From positions 372,001 to 436,000 of the forward strand of contig CANMKB010000002.1 of NCBI GenBank assembly GCA_947498415.1: a stretch of DNA of 64,000 bases, given 5' to 3'. The position numbers and the translations under genes were made by a program. Origin of the DNA: an uncultured Paracoccaceae bacterium (GTDB taxonomy: Bacteria > Pseudomonadota > Alphaproteobacteria > Rhodobacterales > Rhodobacteraceae). The notes beneath the pieces were generated by a model. It worked only from the letters and a program-made list of their open reading frames with translations, was not told where the DNA came from and made no database searches. Below are positions 24,590-34,433 of this stretch, piece after piece. Position 1 is the first letter of the stretch, and each line of letters begins with the position of its first letter.

Positions 24590-27277
24590 ATGTCCATCAC
24601 AGTCGGCCAAGACTCTGCCAAGGCCCGTAAAACACTTTCGGTGAATGGCAAATCCATCGCATTTTATTCAATTCCGGCGGCCCAAAAAGCGGGGTTGGGT
24701 GATTTCTCGCGTCTGCCTGCGGCATTGAAGGTGGTTCTGGAAAACCTACTTCGGTTCGAAGATGGCGGCGCATCGGTTTCTCTGGATGATATCAAAGCCT
24801 TTGGAGATTGGGCAACAAACGGCGGGCAAAACCCGCGCGAGATTGCTTATCGCCCTGCCCGCGTCTTGATGCAGGATTTCACAGGAGTGCCTGCTGTTGT
24901 TGATCTTGCCGCGATGCGGGATGGGATTGTCGGGTTGAATGGTTCAGCGGCGAAAATCAATCCGCAGGTCCCTGTTGATCTGGTGATTGATCACTCTGTC
25001 ATGATTGATGAATTTGGGAGCCCTCGTGCCTTTCAGATGAACGTTGACCGGGAATACGAACGCAATATGGAGCGTTACACGTTTCTGAAATGGGGACAGA
25101 CGGCCTTTGATAACTTCCGTGTGGTCCCGCCGGGCACTGGGATATGCCATCAGGTAAACCTTGAATACCTCGCGCAGACGGTTTGGACAGACACCGACCA
25201 AAGCGGAACCGAGGTCGCCTATCCTGACACATTGGTTGGCACCGATAGCCACACCACCATGGTCAACGGTGCCGCAGTTTTGGGCTGGGGTGTTGGCGGG
25301 ATTGAGGCCGAGGCTGCAATGTTGGGTCAACCGATCTCAATGCTGATCCCCGAGGTCATCGGGTTTGAACTCACCGGCGCATTGGTCGAAGGCACCACCG
25401 GCACAGACCTAGTTCTTAAGGTCGTCGAGATGCTGCGGGAACGCGGTGTGGTTGGCAAATTCGTCGAATTCTTTGGCGATGGCCTTGATCAACTGCCATT
25501 GGCAGATCGTGCGACGATTGCGAATATGGCACCGGAATACGGGGCGACCTGCGGCTTTTTCCCAATCGATGGCGAGACACTGCGCTATATGGAAAACACA
25601 GGCCGCGACAAAGATCGGATTGCATTGGTGAAAGCCTATGCGCAGGAAAATGGGTTTTGGCGCGATGAAACCTATAAGCCAATCTATACAGACACATTAA
25701 GCCTGGACATGGGCACCATCGTTCCTGCGATTTCGGGGCCCAAACGACCGCAAGACTTCATTGCCTTGGATCAAGGCAAATCCGCCTTTCGCAAGGAAAT
25801 GGAACAAACATTCAAGCGCCCCATGGGCAAACAGGTGGCGGTGTCTGGCGAAGACTATACGATTGAAAGCGGCAAGGTTGTCATCGCGTCAATCACATCG
25901 TGTACAAACACCTCTAATCCATATGTGATGATTGGGGCCGGTCTTGTGGCACGCAAAGCCGCAGCTTTGGGGCTAAACCGCAAACCATGGGTCAAGACAT
26001 CGCTTGCACCGGGATCTCAGGTGGTTACGGCCTATCTAGAGGCCGCCGGGCTTCAGGATGATCTAGATGCCATCGGGTTTAACCTCGTAGGATATGGGTG
26101 CACCACTTGCATCGGCAACTCCGGCCCCATTCAGCCCGAAATTTCCAAGGCCATTGCAGAGGGTGATCTTGTCGCCACATCTGTGCTGTCAGGCAACCGC
26201 AACTTTGAAGGCCGGATCAATCCGGATGTGCGGGCAAACTACCTCGCCTCGCCGCCGCTAGTGGTGGCCTACGCTCTCGCCGGTACGATGGATATCGACA
26301 TCACCAAAGACGCTCTTGGACAGGACAAAGATGGCAATGACGTCTTCCTACAAGATCTATGGCCCAGCCAGCAAGAGGTGGCTGAACTGGTGCAAAAAAC
26401 TGTGACGCGTGACGCCTTTGTCGAGAAATATGCAGACGTCTTTAAGGGGGACGAAAAGTGGCAATCTGTCGAGGTTCCGCAGCAAGAGACCTATGATTGG
26501 CCCGCCGGTTCAACCTATATTCAGAACCCGCCGTATTTTCACGGCATGGGGCCAGAGCCGGGCACCATCCAGAATATCGAGGGCGTAAAGATTTTGGCTG
26601 TTTTGGGGGATATGGTCACAACCGACCACATCTCACCAGCCGGGGCATTCAAAGAAACTTCGCCTGCCGGGCAATACCTGCTGGAACGTCAAGTTCAGCC
26701 GCGTGAATTCAATTCATACGGCTCTCGCCGGGGCAATCATGAGATCATGATGCGCGGCACCTTTGCCAACATTCGCATCAAAAACGAAATGCTGGATTCG
26801 GTCGAAGGTGGCTTTACCAAAGGCCCCGATGGTCAACAAACGTCAATCTTTGAGGCTGCGATGGCCTATCAAAAACAAGGCACGCCGCTGGTTGTGTTTG
26901 GCGGAGAACAATATGGCGCCGGGTCGTCGCGCGATTGGGCCGCGAAGGGAACCAAGCTTTTGGGGGTGAACGCCGTGATTGCTGAAAGCTTTGAGCGTAT
27001 CCACCGCTCTAATTTGGTGGGCATGGGGGTGATCCCGCTGGAACTCACCAGAGGTGACACACGCAAATCACTGGGCCTGACGGGCGATGAAACCGTCACC
27101 ATCACGGGACTAGACACTATAGAACCTTTGCAAGAGGTGCCCTGCTCTATCACGTTTGCAGATGGCTCCGTGAAAGAGATCACCTTGAAATGCCGTATCG
27201 ATACAGCCCCCGAAAAGGAATACGTCGAACACGGCGGCGTGCTGCATTACGTCTTGCGCGATCTGGCAAAAGCGTAG
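24590..27277 (+). CDS. acnA: Aconitate hydratase A
   Basis: An 895-residue TCA-cycle enzyme interconverting citrate and isocitrate through a 4Fe-4S cluster. Cluster cysteines are visible in TSCTNTSNP and GCTTCIGNSGP. The C-terminal swivel domain has GGEQYGAGSSRDWAAKG. The frame stays open 162 bp upstream, but the start at 24590 (MSITVGQDSAK) has GAGGGAGG upstream and matches the family N-terminus. Convergent with ccmG. Confidence 0.97.
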   Translation: MSITVGQDSAKARKTLSVNGKSIAFYSIPAAQKAGLGDFSRLPAALKVVLENLLRFEDGGASVSLDDIKAFGDWATNGGQNPREIAYRPARVLMQDFTGVPAVVDLAAMRDGIVGLNGSAAKINPQVPVDLVIDHSVMIDEFGSPRAFQMNVDREYERNMERYTFLKWGQTAFDNFRVVPPGTGICHQVNLEYLAQTVWTDTDQSGTEVAYPDTLVGTDSHTTMVNGAAVLGWGVGGIEAEAAMLGQPISMLIPEVIGFELTGALVEGTTGTDLVLKVVEMLRERGVVGKFVEFFGDGLDQLPLADRATIANMAPEYGATCGFFPIDGETLRYMENTGRDKDRIALVKAYAQENGFWRDETYKPIYTDTLSLDMGTIVPAISGPKRPQDFIALDQGKSAFRKEMEQTFKRPMGKQVAVSGEDYTIESGKVVIASITSCTNTSNPYVMIGAGLVARKAAALGLNRKPWVKTSLAPGSQVVTAYLEAAGLQDDLDAIGFNLVGYGCTTCIGNSGPIQPEISKAIAEGDLVATSVLSGNRNFEGRINPDVRANYLASPPLVVAYALAGTMDIDITKDALGQDKDGNDVFLQDLWPSQQEVAELVQKTVTRDAFVEKYADVFKGDEKWQSVEVPQQETYDWPAGSTYIQNPPYFHGMGPEPGTIQNIEGVKILAVLGDMVTTDHISPAGAFKETSPAGQYLLERQVQPREFNSYGSRRGNHEIMMRGTFANIRIKNEMLDSVEGGFTKGPDGQQTSIFEAAMAYQKQGTPLVVFGGEQYGAGSSRDWAAKGTKLLGVNAVIAESFERIHRSNLVGMGVIPLELTRGDTRKSLGLTGDETVTITGLDTIEPLQEVPCSITFADGSVKEITLKCRIDTAPEKEYVEHGGVLHYVLRDLAKA

Positions 27278-27303
27278 CGTTTAATGCCATTTCGCCCGGT
27301 TGA

Positions 27304-27837
27304 TTAGTTTTGCGCATCCAGAACCGGGCGAACGCGTTCGTTCAGCTCTCGCTGCACCAACGGCCCGGCGATGCGCATGACAACCTTGCCATCGCCATCA
27401 ATCACATAGGTTTCTGGAACACCGTAGACACCCCAATTCAGGGCCATCTTGCCATTTTCATCGGCTCCGCCTTTGGCAAAGGGGTTTCCTAGCTCTTCCA
27501 AGAAATCAACCGCATTGCCGGGCTGGTCTTTGTAGTTCACCCCGTACACTGGGATTCCCTCGGATTGCAGCTGCATCAGGGTCGGATGCTCGGCACGGCA
27601 TGGGCCACACCAGCTTGCCCAAAAGTTCACAAGCTTTAGTTCGCCATCACGCAAGTCAGCGTCTGAAAACTCGTCTAACCCTTCAAGCCCCACCATTTGC
27701 ACCTCTGGTGCGTCCCGGCCCTCGTAGGCACTGGGCAGATCATCTGGGTTATCACGATGCATCCCTGCCAAAAACAGGCCTGCAATTGCGATAAAGATTG
27801 CAGGTGGTGCGATCATGAGTGGTGAGAATTTAGCCAT
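27304..27837 (-). CDS. ccmG: Cytochrome c biogenesis thioredoxin CcmG/DsbE
   Basis: A 177-residue membrane-anchored thioredoxin-fold protein with one N-terminal transmembrane helix and the active site WASWCGPCRAEHP. It keeps apocytochrome CXXCH cysteines reduced for haem attachment in the periplasm. Its start overlaps the ccmD stop by 8 bp, so it is the last gene of the ccmABCDG group here. Confidence 0.95.
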   Translation of the reverse strand: MAKFSPLMIAPPAIFIAIAGLFLAGMHRDNPDDLPSAYEGRDAPEVQMVGLEGLDEFSDADLRDGELKLVNFWASWCGPCRAEHPTLMQLQSEGIPVYGVNYKDQPGNAVDFLEELGNPFAKGGADENGKMALNWGVYGVPETYVIDGDGKVVMRIAGPLVQRELNERVRPVLDAQN

Positions 27838-27976
27838 TTTTTCGATCCACCTTTGCTAAGGCCTCTTTGGCTTTGCGCGAGGCACGTAGGCTAAGCCACA
27901 CAAGCACAAGCAAAAGCGCAATCGAGACCCCATAAGCTGACAGCACCGTATCTGCGTATTTTCCAAGATCAGGCAT
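27830..27976 (-). CDS. ccmD: Haem exporter protein CcmD
   Basis: A 48-residue protein: MPDLGKYADTVLSAYGVS, then one hydrophobic helix (IALLLVLVWLSL) and a basic tail (RASRKAKEAL...). It fits CcmD, which helps release haem-loaded CcmE from CcmABC. The start overlaps the ccmC stop by 8 bp and its stop overlaps the ccmG start by 8 bp, which supports translational coupling. Confidence 0.9.
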   Translation of the reverse strand: MPDLGKYADTVLSAYGVSIALLLVLVWLSLRASRKAKEALAKVDRKNG

Positions 27977-28706
27977 CGGCCATTCCTTCCCGCGCGATCA
28001 ATGCCTTGGTTCGGCGCAGTCGAATTTCAGTTCGAGTGCGCAGCAAAACAAGGCTGAGAAACAGTAAAACGAACCCAGCAATGCAGACGAGCAATGGCAG
28101 GTAAAAAACATCCGCAACGTTTTCTTCTTTATCCAGGCTCAAAGAGGCCCCCTGGTGTAGGCCTTGGTTCCAAAAGTTCACCGCATAGCGGCTCAGCACC
28201 GCAAAGACAGAGCCAACAAGGCACAGCACAGCGGTAAGGTCTGCGGCTGTGTCAGCATCCTCGATTGCCTCCCATAGGGCAATGTAGCCAAGGTAGAACA
28301 GAAACAAGATCAGGAATGATGTTAGACGCGGATCCCAGGCCCACCATGTGCCCCACATGGGTTGGCCCCAAATCGCGCCTGTCAGCAGGGCGATCACGGT
28401 CATCACCACGCCCACTGGGGCCGCTGCTTTTGCTGCTAAGGCGCTCACGTGGTGGCGACGGATCAGCCATATTAAGGAAGCAACCAGCATCATGAACCAC
28501 GCGTTGATAGCCATCAGCGCGGAGGGTACATGAAGATAGATGATCTTAACGGTCGATCCCTGCCGGTAGTCATCCGGTGTGAAAAAGAAACCCCAGATCA
28601 AACCGATCACCAGAGACGCGGCGGCCAGCACCGAAACCCACGGCAACACGCGGTCGGTCAACCGCATGAATTTTAGCGGATTTGCATATTCCCAAATGGA
28701 AGCCAT
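27969..28706 (-). CDS. ccmC: Haem exporter protein CcmC
   Basis: A 245-residue, six-helix inner-membrane protein with the tryptophan-rich haem-handling motif WGTWWAWDPRLTS and flanking histidines (YLHVPSALM and NQGLHQGASLS). It transfers haem to CcmE. A 102-bp gap separates it from ccmB, wider than elsewhere in this operon, so a secondary promoter is possible. Confidence 0.95.
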   Translation of the reverse strand: MASIWEYANPLKFMRLTDRVLPWVSVLAAASLVIGLIWGFFFTPDDYRQGSTVKIIYLHVPSALMAINAWFMMLVASLIWLIRRHHVSALAAKAAAPVGVVMTVIALLTGAIWGQPMWGTWWAWDPRLTSFLILFLFYLGYIALWEAIEDADTAADLTAVLCLVGSVFAVLSRYAVNFWNQGLHQGASLSLDKEENVADVFYLPLLVCIAGFVLLFLSLVLLRTRTEIRLRRTKALIAREGMADA

Positions 28707-28808
28707 GGTCGTCTATCTAGTCCTCATTCTCCGATTTGGCATCTCACATCACAGAGAGCGCCACACTCGGCATTGATCCGTATCAAACTCTTACGCACTT
28801 TGCGCCTT

Positions 28809-29465
28809 TTAGCGCAGATTGATCCGAAGAACCAAGGCGCTGACAAAGGGCAATATTGCCACAGCCCCAAGCGATATTCCGGCCAGCAGCAACACAGGCG
28901 GCAAGACTTCCATCCCAGCACTTCCGCGCCGTGCGACCTCGGCCCCAAAGATCAATGTGGGCACATAAAGCGGCAGGACCAAGATCGACAGCAAAAGCCC
29001 GCCACGCTTTACGCCCACAATCAACGCGGCGGCAAAGGTGCCAATCACAGATAATGCCGGGGTGCCGATCGCCAGCGACAGCGTCAGCCAGCCAAAGCCG
29101 GATTGTGGCAAGTTCAACAGAATGCCAAGGAAGGGCGCCGCGAGTGTCAACGGCAACCCGGTTGTGAGCCAATGCGCCATCGCTTTGGCTGCTGCAACGC
29201 CTTCGAGTGGCAAAGGCGATGTTGCCAACAGATCAAGTGATCCATCTTCCCAATCAAGGGCAAAAATACGATCGAGCGATAGCAAGCAAGACAGCAAAGC
29301 CCCCAACCACAAAACACCTGGCGCAATCTTACCCAACAGGCCACTCTCTGGCCCCACCCCAAAGGGGACAAGCACCGTGACAATCAGAAAAAACGCAAGC
29401 CCAAGGCCAAAGCCACCGCCTGCACGGACCGACAATTTCAAGTCGCGGATCAATAGAGCAATCAT
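28809..29465 (-). CDS. ccmB: Haem exporter protein CcmB
   Basis: A 218-residue, six-helix membrane subunit of the CcmAB ABC transporter. Start ATGA overlaps the ccmA stop, so the two are translationally coupled. Typical segments [22 protein letters not shown] and [19 protein letters not shown] identify the family. Confidence 0.95.
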   Translation of the reverse strand: MIALLIRDLKLSVRAGGGFGLGLAFFLIVTVLVPFGVGPESGLLGKIAPGVLWLGALLSCLLSLDRIFALDWEDGSLDLLATSPLPLEGVAAAKAMAHWLTTGLPLTLAAPFLGILLNLPQSGFGWLTLSLAIGTPALSVIGTFAAALIVGVKRGGLLLSILVLPLYVPTLIFGAEVARRGSAGMEVLPPVLLLAGISLGAVAILPFVSALVLRINLR

Positions 29466-30076
29466 AGAAAGCCCTCATCAAATCCACCCGACCGCGGGAT
29501 CATGCTGGCTTTGTAAGGGGCGACATCAAAGACTTTCGCCTCGAGCCCCAAATCAATATGCGTTGCCATCAGCGCCGCCCCACCGGCAGCCAAATGCGCC
29601 TGAACGACGCTGGCAAAGAGGTCGACCGATGCAGCATCTAACGACACCGTCGGCTCATCAAGTACCCACACCGGACGCGCTGTAACCAACAATCGCGCCA
29701 GCCCCAAACGGCGTTTTTGCCCAGCTGACAGTGTATTGGCGGGCCGGTCTTGCAGATCGTTTAGATTGAACTGGGCCAAGGCCTGATCCATCTGGGCCGT
29801 GCCAAACACCTCTGCCCAAAACGACAGATTTTCAGCAACCGTCAGATTGGCCTTTAGACCATCAGAATGCGCGGCATAGGCTATGGCCTCTTCGTCACAC
29901 AGCACCTGCCCCGATATCGCAGGTTGCAGCCCGGCGATTGTGCGCAACAAGGTCGTTTTACCAGAGCCGTTTGGCCCCCGCACCACAAGCGCCTGCCCCG
30001 CCTTCAGTTCAAAGCTCACGTTTTGAAGAATCGGGCGACCACCACGTGCAACTGTCAGTTCATCAACCTTCAGCAC
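29462..30076 (-). CDS. ccmA: Haem exporter ATP-binding protein CcmA
   Basis: A 204-residue ABC ATPase: Walker [10 protein letters not shown], signature [15 protein letters not shown], Walker [13 protein letters not shown]. With CcmB it powers release of holo-CcmE. It begins with GTG, 8 bp after the stop of the Mth938-like gene, so it belongs to the long minus-strand operon that starts with yajC. Confidence 0.95.
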   Translation of the reverse strand: MLKVDELTVARGGRPILQNVSFELKAGQALVVRGPNGSGKTTLLRTIAGLQPAISGQVLCDEEAIAYAAHSDGLKANLTVAENLSFWAEVFGTAQMDQALAQFNLNDLQDRPANTLSAGQKRRLGLARLLVTARPVWVLDEPTVSLDAASVDLFASVVQAHLAAGGAALMATHIDLGLEAKVFDVAPYKASMIPRSGGFDEGFL

Positions 30077-30084
30077 GGGCGTTC

Positions 30085-30447
30085 TTAATCCTGTTCGATC
30101 GGAAGTAATACGGCGGCCACACGGCGGCCTTCAGAGACCAGCACGTTATAGGTGCGGCAGGCGGAATCGGTTTTCATTACCTCGACTCCAATACCTGCGT
30201 CCTCAAGCTGCTTGCGAAAGTGAGCTGGGGCATAGGCCAGGTCTTTGCCTGTGCCCAACAGGATGAAATCAATCTCTGCACCCTTGTCGATAATGGATTG
30301 CACATCGTCAAAGCCCGCCCACTGCTGCGCCCCTGCCGCCGTCACAATGCTGGGTGCGGCCACGATTTCTCCACCGATGCGGAAAAAATCCGGCCCGTAG
30401 CTTTCAATCGGCAGCGCCTCGGAAAATTGGATTTCGCTCAGTTTCAT
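30085..30447 (-). CDS. Mth938-like domain protein (DUF498)
   Basis: A 120-residue protein with the Mth938-like fold pattern: [22 protein letters not shown], and [23 protein letters not shown]. The biochemical role in bacteria is unknown. In Rhodobacterales it is often found between sec and ccm genes, as here. Ribosome binding site AAAGGG. Confidence 0.85.
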   Translation of the reverse strand: MKLSEIQFSEALPIESYGPDFFRIGGEIVAAPSIVTAAGAQQWAGFDDVQSIIDKGAEIDFILLGTGKDLAYAPAHFRKQLEDAGIGVEVMKTDSACRTYNVLVSEGRRVAAVLLPIEQD

Positions 30448-30469
30448 GCCTGACCCTTTATGGACTGGG

Positions 30470-31222
30470 TTAATCCCAGATGGGAAGCCCGGTCAGCACC
30501 GCAAGCGCGATCACTGCATAGGCCACTGATCGATACGTCTTTTCGTAATTGGGGTCAAATAAGGTCTGCCCGATCCGTGATGTGACAAAATACGGCACCG
30601 ACAGCGTCAGCCCAAGCGCCAGCAGTTCTAACGTCAACAATCCACGGATCGCCATATTCGCAATCACAATGACATCTAAGATCGCCAGAAACAGAATAGT
30701 ATTGGCACGCACGATTTCAGCACGGGCCCCGTTGGCCAGATAAAACAGAATGACCGCTGGGCCAGTAAGGCCTGTCATCCCACCAAAAATGCCCGCAACG
30801 CCACCGATCCCCAGCAGGCGTTTCAGATCTATTTTTCCGCGATACCGCCACCCTAAAACCAAAGCAGATAACATGACCGCGGCGATCCCAGTCGCGATCC
30901 AGCGCACGGTGTCATGGTCTAATTGCAGCATGGCCCACAGGCCAATTGGGATGGTCAAGATAGAAGCCGCACCTAGCGTTGAAACTTCTTTGATCTCTGC
31001 AACCTTCAACGCCCGGGGCAACAACGCGGCCGTGCCGCCAAACCCGGTTAGCATGGTGATCGCGATCACATCTGTCGCCGGCAGAAAGATATTTGCGATC
31101 GGTACAAAAATAAGCGCAGTACCAAAACCAGAAAAGCCGCGGACAATGCCCGCGACTCCTATGGTACAGATCAACCAAATCAGTCCCGGCGTGGCCAGGA
31201 CTGATCCGAATAGATCAGGCAT
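30470..31222 (-). CDS. Sulfite exporter TauE/SafE family membrane protein
   Basis: A 250-residue protein with about eight hydrophobic helices and the family motif GIVRGFSGFGTALIFVP near the N-terminus. Members export sulfite, sulfoacetate or other anions; the substrate here is unknown. The start at 31222 is chosen because it overlaps the secF stop by only 8 bp; an in-frame start at 31273 would overlap secF by 59 bp. No clear ribosome binding site is seen, which fits translation coupled to secF. Confidence 0.85.
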   Translation of the reverse strand: MPDLFGSVLATPGLIWLICTIGVAGIVRGFSGFGTALIFVPIANIFLPATDVIAITMLTGFGGTAALLPRALKVAEIKEVSTLGAASILTIPIGLWAMLQLDHDTVRWIATGIAAVMLSALVLGWRYRGKIDLKRLLGIGGVAGIFGGMTGLTGPAVILFYLANGARAEIVRANTILFLAILDVIVIANMAIRGLLTLELLALGLTLSVPYFVTSRIGQTLFDPNYEKTYRSVAYAVIALAVLTGLPIWD

Positions 31223-32183
31223 CAATGTTAGCGTATTGATTGCCTGCGTTTGCGTCAGGTTTAGACCAATCACGTTTCACGCCCAGTTTCAGCAGAACCG
31301 CCGATGCGACGAAGACGGACGAATAGGTACCCACAATCACGCCCCAGATCATCGCAAAGACAAACCCACGGATAACATCGCCGCCCAAAACAAATAGGGC
31401 CAAAAGCGCAAGCAACGTAGTGACAGATGTCATAACTGTCCGGCTTAGGGTCTCGTTGATGGACAGGTTCAGAACATCTTTCAAAGCAAGTTTTTTGTAC
31501 TTACGCAGGTTCTCACGCACGCGGTCAAAAACAACCACTGTATCGTTCAATGAATAGCCCACGATGGTCAAAAGCGCTGCGATGATCGCAAGATCGAACC
31601 GGATTTGCACAATCGAAAAAACACCAACGGTCAGAATGACGTCATGCACAAGTGCAGCAACTGCACCCGCTGCAAACTGCCATTCAAAACGCAGCCAGAT
31701 GTAAACCAGAACCGCCGCAATCGCGAGAATGATGGCGATCACCGCTGTTTGAATCAGTTCACCCGAAACCTTTGGGCCAACGGATTCAACAGACACAAAA
31801 GAGATGTCTGGCGCCACAGAGCGTAGCGCCGCTTCCACCTGATCAACCACATCCGCGGTCACCGCCTCTTGGCCTTCTTGGGCCTGAATACGGATCATGG
31901 TGACATTTTGATCGTCTGCAAATGTCGGGTCAAACACCTCGGTGATGGACACATCACCAAGGTTCAGGGTTTCAATCGCTGCACGATAGTCCCCCACCAC
32001 AACGGTTTGCGCACTTTCTGTCCGGATGGTTGTACCGCCGCGGAAATCGATGCCAAAGTTCAACCCTTGGACAAAGAAAAACACGACGGACAGCAAGATC
32101 ATCAGGCCAGAAAAGCCAAGGCTAAGTGAGGATTTACTAAAGAAATCCCATTTCGTCTCTTTTGGAACAAGTCTTAGTCGCAT
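31215..32183 (-). CDS. secF: Protein translocase subunit SecF
   Basis: A 322-residue, six-helix RND-fold membrane protein with GIDFRGGTTIR near the N-terminus. With SecD it uses the proton-motive force to pull exported proteins through SecYEG. It starts 3 bp after secD. GAGG stands eight bases before the ATG. Confidence 0.97.
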   Translation of the reverse strand: MRLRLVPKETKWDFFSKSSLSLGFSGLMILLSVVFFFVQGLNFGIDFRGGTTIRTESAQTVVVGDYRAAIETLNLGDVSITEVFDPTFADDQNVTMIRIQAQEGQEAVTADVVDQVEAALRSVAPDISFVSVESVGPKVSGELIQTAVIAIILAIAAVLVYIWLRFEWQFAAGAVAALVHDVILTVGVFSIVQIRFDLAIIAALLTIVGYSLNDTVVVFDRVRENLRKYKKLALKDVLNLSINETLSRTVMTSVTTLLALLALFVLGGDVIRGFVFAMIWGVIVGTYSSVFVASAVLLKLGVKRDWSKPDANAGNQYANIDA

Positions 32184-32186
32184 GGC

Positions 32187-33848
32187 TTATACCTCAAGTG
32201 TCTTGGGACGACGGCGTTCATACCACATGATCACGATCAGGCGTGTCACATAGATCGCCGTAAAGACCGAGGTCAAAATGCCAAGGCCCAACGTAATGGC
32301 AAACCCGCGTACCGGGCCAGAGCCCATGGCAAACAGGATGACAGCCGTGATGAACGTGGTGATGTTCGCATCGAAAATCGCAGACAGTGCTTTTTCGTAG
32401 CCCAGATCAATGGCGCGTGCCGCGCCCTTACCGGTTTTGATTTCTTCGCGGATACGCTCAAACACCAGAACATTGGCATCAACCGCCATACCGATGGTCA
32501 AAACGATCCCGGCAATGCCCGGCAATGTCAGTGTAGCGCCGACCAAGGACAGCAAACCAAAGATCAGCCCAACGTTGATGATCAACGCGATATTCGCAAA
32601 GATACCAAACGTGCCGTAGCTCAGGAACATAAAGACCAGAACCGCAGCAAAAGCCACGATACAGGCTATGCGGCCCGCTTCGATGCTGTCTTGGCCCAGC
32701 TCTGGGCCGATGGTGCGTTCTTCGAGGAACTCTAGCCCAGCCGGCAAGGCACCCGCCCGCAGCAGAACAGCCAAGTTGGTGCTTTCCTCAACAGAGAAGT
32801 TCCCAGTGATGATACCAGACCCACCTGGAATATGGCTTTGGATCACAGGGGCGCTGACCACCTCATCATCCAAGACAATCGCAAAAGGCGACCCGATGTT
32901 ATCAGCGGTGTAGTCGCCAAACTTCCGTGCGCCTGATGGGTTAAAGCGGAAGGATACAGCCGGACGACCATTCTGATCAAAGCTTGGCTGTGCATCCGTC
33001 AGCTCTTCACCGCTGACGACAAAGGCACTTTCAATGATGTAATAAACACCTTCTTCATCCAATGACGGAACAATCTCGTTCCCCGCACCGGCTGGCGCAT
33101 CTGGATCAGAGGCGCGGCCAACAACAGGGTTGAATGTCAGCTGCGCCGTGGTGCCGATGATCTCTTTCAACTCAGAGGCAGAACCAATGCCCGGCACCTG
33201 AATCAAAATACGATCAGCCCCTTGGCGCTGAATGGTAGGTTCGCGTGTGCCAACCTCATCAATACGACGGCGGATGATTTCGAGCGCTTGTTGAACGGTA
33301 CGTTCATCTGTCGCCAGACGCTCTGCATCAGACAGGGTGATGACGATCATATCGGCATCTGTGGACACCAGAATATCAGACGTCCCTGCCCCGGTCAGCG
33401 AAACCACAGGCTGCGCAAGGCCACGCACCAAAGTGGCCGCTTCTGCAATCGCTTCGGGTTTTGAAATCTTGACCCGCAATTCATCAGGTGCAGAAGGTTG
33501 CTGACGAATAGACCCAACTGTTGCGCGGTTATCGCGCAGCAGGTTGCGCACTTCGGGCCACAGGCCTTTCATGCGGGTCTCATACACGTCTTCAACTTTA
33601 ACTTCGGCCAACAGATGCGCACCACCGCGCAAATCGAGCCCCAAGTTTACCAGTGAAGATGGCAAATAAGACGGCCACATGGCCGCCTGTTCTTCTAATC
33701 CGTTGCCGGAAAAGCCAGCTTCGATCGAAGCTGATGCGTCGTTATGGGTTTCTACCCGAGTGTAGAACCCATTGGGCAGGGCCAATAACAGACCCAGCGC
33801 ACAGAGGCTCCAGATCAGGACCCGTTTCCAGAGGTCGATTTGCAGCAT
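32187..33848 (-). CDS. secD: Protein translocase subunit SecD
   Basis: A 553-residue protein: N-terminal helix, SecD motif LGLDLRGGAHLL, a large periplasmic domain, and five further helices near the C-terminus with VLTIGMAVDANVLVFERIREE. It forms the SecDF complex. It is 26 bp after yajC and directly before secF. Confidence 0.97.
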   Translation of the reverse strand: MLQIDLWKRVLIWSLCALGLLLALPNGFYTRVETHNDASASIEAGFSGNGLEEQAAMWPSYLPSSLVNLGLDLRGGAHLLAEVKVEDVYETRMKGLWPEVRNLLRDNRATVGSIRQQPSAPDELRVKISKPEAIAEAATLVRGLAQPVVSLTGAGTSDILVSTDADMIVITLSDAERLATDERTVQQALEIIRRRIDEVGTREPTIQRQGADRILIQVPGIGSASELKEIIGTTAQLTFNPVVGRASDPDAPAGAGNEIVPSLDEEGVYYIIESAFVVSGEELTDAQPSFDQNGRPAVSFRFNPSGARKFGDYTADNIGSPFAIVLDDEVVSAPVIQSHIPGGSGIITGNFSVEESTNLAVLLRAGALPAGLEFLEERTIGPELGQDSIEAGRIACIVAFAAVLVFMFLSYGTFGIFANIALIINVGLIFGLLSLVGATLTLPGIAGIVLTIGMAVDANVLVFERIREEIKTGKGAARAIDLGYEKALSAIFDANITTFITAVILFAMGSGPVRGFAITLGLGILTSVFTAIYVTRLIVIMWYERRRPKTLEV

Positions 33849-33874
33849 GATGCGCTCGCCTTACGTCGTATAAA

Positions 33875-34159
33875 TTACTTAGAGTCGACAGGTTCAGTCT
33901 TAGAGACCACCTGCGCCAACGTGCTTTGAACGACGCGAACTTTCACGCCTTCAGAGATTTCGACTTCTAGTTCGTTGTTGTCTTTGACTTTTACGACCTT
34001 TCCAACCAGGCCACCTTGGGTCACAACTTCGTCACCACGACGTACAGAAGCCACCATCGCCTGGTGTTCTTTCACTTTTTTCTGCTGCGGGCGGATCAGC
34101 AAGAAGTACATGATACCAAAGATCAGAATGAGAGGGACAAACTGGGCGATAGATTCCAT
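33875..34159 (-). CDS. yajC: Preprotein translocase subunit YajC
   Basis: A 94-residue single-pass membrane protein: FVPLILIFGIMYFLLIRPQQKKVKEHQ, then the small soluble domain (VRRGDEVVTQGGLVGKVV). It belongs to the SecDF-YajC complex. The start at 34159 has AAGGAAA upstream; a longer frame is open but lacks support. First gene of the ten-gene minus-strand operon. Confidence 0.95.
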   Translation of the reverse strand: MESIAQFVPLILIFGIMYFLLIRPQQKKVKEHQAMVASVRRGDEVVTQGGLVGKVVKVKDNNELEVEISEGVKVRVVQSTLAQVVSKTEPVDSK

Positions 34160-34433
34160 CGACGATTTCCTTGTTGGGGCGGGCCGCGCCCGCAAATTTT
34201 GCACGGAACCTATGTGGCCTAAGGCTTATATGCAAGGCGAGAAAGCACCCCGCGCACCTTCCCCCGCTAAATTTGTTAACGTTATCGGTTTCCCACAGGC
34301 CGAGCGTGGAGCACCAGCCTGAAAACGTCGCGGAAAATTTAGGGCTGTTCAGCCGCATTGTGGTGGATTGTCTGGGTTCTGCTCGCAGAAAATATGGTTC
34401 ATACTCGCAAGATATTTGATCAAAGGATTTCCC

